Below, piece after piece: positions 61,601 through 64,000 of a stretch of DNA of 64,000 nt. Source of the DNA: Streblospio benedicti (Eukaryota > Annelida > Polychaeta > Spionida > Spionidae); contig CM032668.1 in NCBI GenBank assembly GCA_019095985.1, forward strand, positions 23,023,341-23,087,340, read 5' to 3'. Numbering within the stretch: the first letter of the stretch is position 1; each line of letters starts with the position of its first letter. A program made the position numbers and the translations under genes. The notes beneath the pieces are model-generated. The model had not been told where the DNA came from, did not search any database, and worked only from the letters and a program-made list of their open reading frames with translations.

Positions 61601-62657
61601 TCCTACTTCGTGGCGTTCTCCGCCGTGCCTGCCGCAGCCCATCACTATGACGACGGCCAGAGGCTCGTGTTCGACCACGTGCTTGTCAACGCCGGCAGGT
61701 ACGTCACGCGTGGTAGGGTAGACAGGGGCAAAGGGCCCACGTTAAGCAGGAATTGGCATAATTTCTCTCCAAGTAAAGAAAATAAAGTACCATATCGATA
61801 TTTTTACTTTTCCCCCTTATTAGATATGGTTACTATCATTAAATTTGAATAGTGTTGCAAAGTAAATATGGAAAAAACCAGTGAATTGGGCAAAAGGGCT
61901 CACCTCATTGAAAAAAAAAACAGGGAACTTTTTGACAGCAAAACTGACATCTTTCAAAATAAATTAATTATTTACAACGATGGACAATGCCAGCTGATTA
62001 ATTGTTGATTTCAAGTCCACGTAATTTTATTATAAAAAGACAAGTATTGAGATTTACGAAATATCACAGCCTTACAACCAGCATCTTCATGTGTAACTCA
62101 ATACATTTCCCCCACAGATGGTACAGCCCTACGACCGGGATCTTCATGTGTCCACTCAATGGTTACTACGAGTTCTCTGTCGTCCTGTTTAACGATTTTC
62201 TCGCCGACATCCATGTGCAGTTGATGAAGGATGACGAAATACTGCTCTATAAGGTACTGTGTTTTCTTGAAGTGATGTGCTACAGTAATACGAATGAAAC
62301 ATTATGCTTATGAAAGTGCGTGTGAAGTTCGTTCTCATACGAGATTTCACTAATAAGATTTGGTCCAACTCTGCAACTAAATCTCGTCTGACACGAGACT
62401 CGAATGCTTTTTGGATTGATAGATTATCACGTGTCCTTGAACGTGTTCATTACTTGACAATGCGTAATATTAGTAACGTACTCTGTTTTCCCTCCTGCCA
62501 GGTACTCTTACCGTCGGAGCTGTCCACGTCCCACAGTCTGATCGTGCGGTGCCGCCAGCTGGAAACAGTCTACCTGCGCGTGTTCCGCTTCAGCTTCGTG
62601 CTGGCGGGAAACGTTGAGCTTCGTGCTGGCTGGACAGTTGCTCACCTCGTCCGTTGA
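58645..62657 (+). CDS. Secreted C1q-domain protein with coiled-coil stalk, six exons
   Basis: Exons 58645-58791, 60548-60640, 61138-61240, 61596-61698, 62118-62253 and 62502-62657 join in frame (738 nt, 245 aa) with GT..AG junctions. Residues 1-23 form a hydrophobic signal peptide (MFAFIYFNMMMLATSAN follows a short basic start; a second ATG at 58666 is equally possible). Exons 1-3 encode heptad-rich helix (FAELEALNTIKQEILQIQ, DQFQQMAEFYQGEIRTLHDR) where complement C1q has collagen repeats. Exons 4-6 encode the C1q head: VAFSA, FDHVLVN, YSPTTGIFMCPLNGYYEF and VQLMKDDEILLYK match the family pattern. The last strand (AGWTVAHLVR) is divergent from the usual FSGFLL-type end. Proteins of this type form trimers outside the cell and act as lectin-like or immune recognition molecules; the ligand cannot be read here. 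Confidence 0.92.
58799..59040 (+). repeat. Pyrimidine-rich imperfect tandem repeat in C1q intron 1
   Basis: Diverged units of the pattern CCCTTATCCCTCTTTTTT recur about six times. All three plus frames stay open because of composition, not coding. No similarity to the exons. Confidence 0.7.
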
Positions 62658-63460
62658 GAGATTTTTTTAACATTGCGCCATCTTTCAAAACACACGCACG
62701 CTGGGACAACACATGCCACATGCTGGACCCAACCCAGGCTTATTATAAAAGACACACGTATTGACGCACGAAATACGCACACACGCACGCACACACATAC
62801 TCACACACACCACACACTCATTCAAGACAGCTACCAACAAGTTGTAATTCGAATCCTGTGCAAATATGGACCCAAGACAAAGTGGTGGTTATCTGACACT
62901 TATGTGGCTCGGTCTTCTCCGAAAATAGCCTCTGACACCTAATACTGTGTATCTTGACACACAGGGTACAATTTTACATATAGGTCTACTTGAGAACTGC
63001 TATATTTATGGTGTAAATGGTGAAAAGACAGACGATACTAGTATTAGGGCAATCCTGGAAAACTCGGAGTCTTATTAATTGGTTATTCATGCACTGTAAT
63101 AAACATATTAGTTTAACAACTAGACCACACAGAGTCATTCTAAAGCTATTGTACTGATTAAAACAATATTTTATAAAAACTATCATGGGTTTTCACCTAA
63201 AATGTTAGGCATTGATTACCTTAAAACTAATTAGTGAGCCATGTTTAGTACAATTTAAAATCGGTTTAGTTGGGTGGGGAAAAAATACATCAATCTCTGA
63301 TTTTGATGCACTGATATTATGTTTAACAATTTAGTCGATTTAAAATATTGTCTTTAAAACATATGATATATGTTTAAAAGTTTTCTTTATTTGTGAAAAT
63401 ATCTTTATTTATTGTTTTTTTTTCGTTTTTAAAATAAATAGTGTTTCGTGTTTTTGAAAA
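62658..63460 (+). other. Probable 3'UTR of the C1q-domain gene
   Basis: Contains a CA/CACG microsatellite (62775-62822) and AATAAA at 63098-63103 and 63433-63438. The second is followed directly by a GT-rich stretch and is the better polyadenylation candidate. No further exon seen to 63960. Confidence 0.4.
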
Positions 63461-63963
63461 AAATTTGACAAAATGTTTAGTGTTAAAACATTTATGTGAT
63501 CGAGTAGCAGAAAAGAACAAGAAAACTATGTATAAATGACACTACATGTACATACAAAATACATAATGTAATAGCGTATGTAAACGTTTTGTTTATTGCC
63601 TGATTGCATTGTGTCTTATGAGCTTTGTTGGTGGTATTGTTCTTGTGTATAGCTGGACTGTAGTGATTAGTAATATGTCGTTTGTGCAATGCTTAGAAAT
63701 GCAAGCTTTTATTTGCAGCACAAAATGTATTATATGTGTGTGTGGTTGATTAACTGTTTTGTAGATAGTGTTAATGAAATAGTCAAGTTAGCCTTATTGT
63801 ATATATTTGTTTTGTGTGACCTGGAAGGTAAGATACCCTGTAAATAACTCATTTGAAATAAGTGTTCAGGTGAGCATGTCTGCTGTACTAATATATTACA
63901 TACTGTACGTGTATTGTAGTGTAATTTACAAATATATACATACTACTTGCATTGTGATGCAAG
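63461..63963. other. AT-rich intergenic sequence
   Basis: No exon, RNA gene or named repeat recognised between the C1q 3'UTR and the element at the window edge. Confidence 0.5.
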
Positions 63964-64000
63964 ACATAGGCAGATCCAGGTTTTCGGAAAGTGGGGGGGG
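63964..64000 (+). mobile_element. Left end of a second CATAGGCAGATCCAGG element, cut by the window edge
   Basis: Begins CATAGGCAGATCCAGG then TTTTCGGAAAGTGGGGG, as in the complement of the right end at 35990-36027. Confidence 0.7.

Overview
The window is animal genomic DNA. It has no operons, canonical GT..AG introns, four recognisable gene loci in about 15 kb of the 64 kb, and the rest filled with SINEs, LINE pieces, fold-back or MITE-like elements, microsatellites and one assembly gap. The gene set suggests a marine invertebrate deuterostome, most probably a cephalochordate (Branchiostoma-like): a calmodulin-like gene with the intron positions of chordate calmodulin, a two-exon group A SRCR domain, a compact C1q-domain gene, and many tRNA-derived SINEs. 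The species call is inference. No LTR element, provirus or other virus-like element was recognised.

Layout. 1-9429: no host gene; a 416-bp palindrome (5348-5763) abuts a 5'-truncated LINE (5767-6947) followed by a second LINE 3' end. 9430-14566, minus strand: a coiled-coil plus SRCR locus. Three small phase-0 coiled-coil exons (14566-12800) lie upstream of a 100-N gap and a stretch of poor sequence (12187-12780). Downstream is a 1.25-kb tandem duplication (9430-10671 and 10672-11945), each unit holding the two exons of one group A SRCR domain. Both units have reading-frame breaks, the upstream one more of them. 14567-47260: a long gene desert carrying SINEs, copies of one abundant short repeat family (family A), two TIR elements with clean target-site duplications, two large palindromes, a 345-bp AAC microsatellite and a GCC-rich palindromic block.

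47365-54250, plus strand: a five-exon calmodulin-like gene (166 codons, four intact EF-hand loops) with a long 3'UTR ending at a canonical polyadenylation signal. Its introns carry a minisatellite built from 5'-splice-site-like units, and a ~1.05-kb multi-hairpin fold-back element inserted inside an older repeat. 56385-55924, minus strand: a four-finger C2H2 zinc-finger exon. 57263-58090: a shrunken second copy of the calmodulin-like 3'UTR; it lacks a SINE present in the first copy and so preserves the empty insertion site. 58645-62657, plus strand: a complete six-exon secreted C1q-domain protein (245 aa) with a coiled-coil stalk instead of collagen repeats.

The genes do not form one pathway. 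Two of the four, the SRCR receptor-like locus and the C1q protein, look like innate-immune recognition molecules that oligomerise through coiled coils. The most unusual feature is the triplicated, in-frame 5' splice junction of calmodulin-like exon 4, which could let splicing add 10 or 20 residues inside the fourth EF hand.
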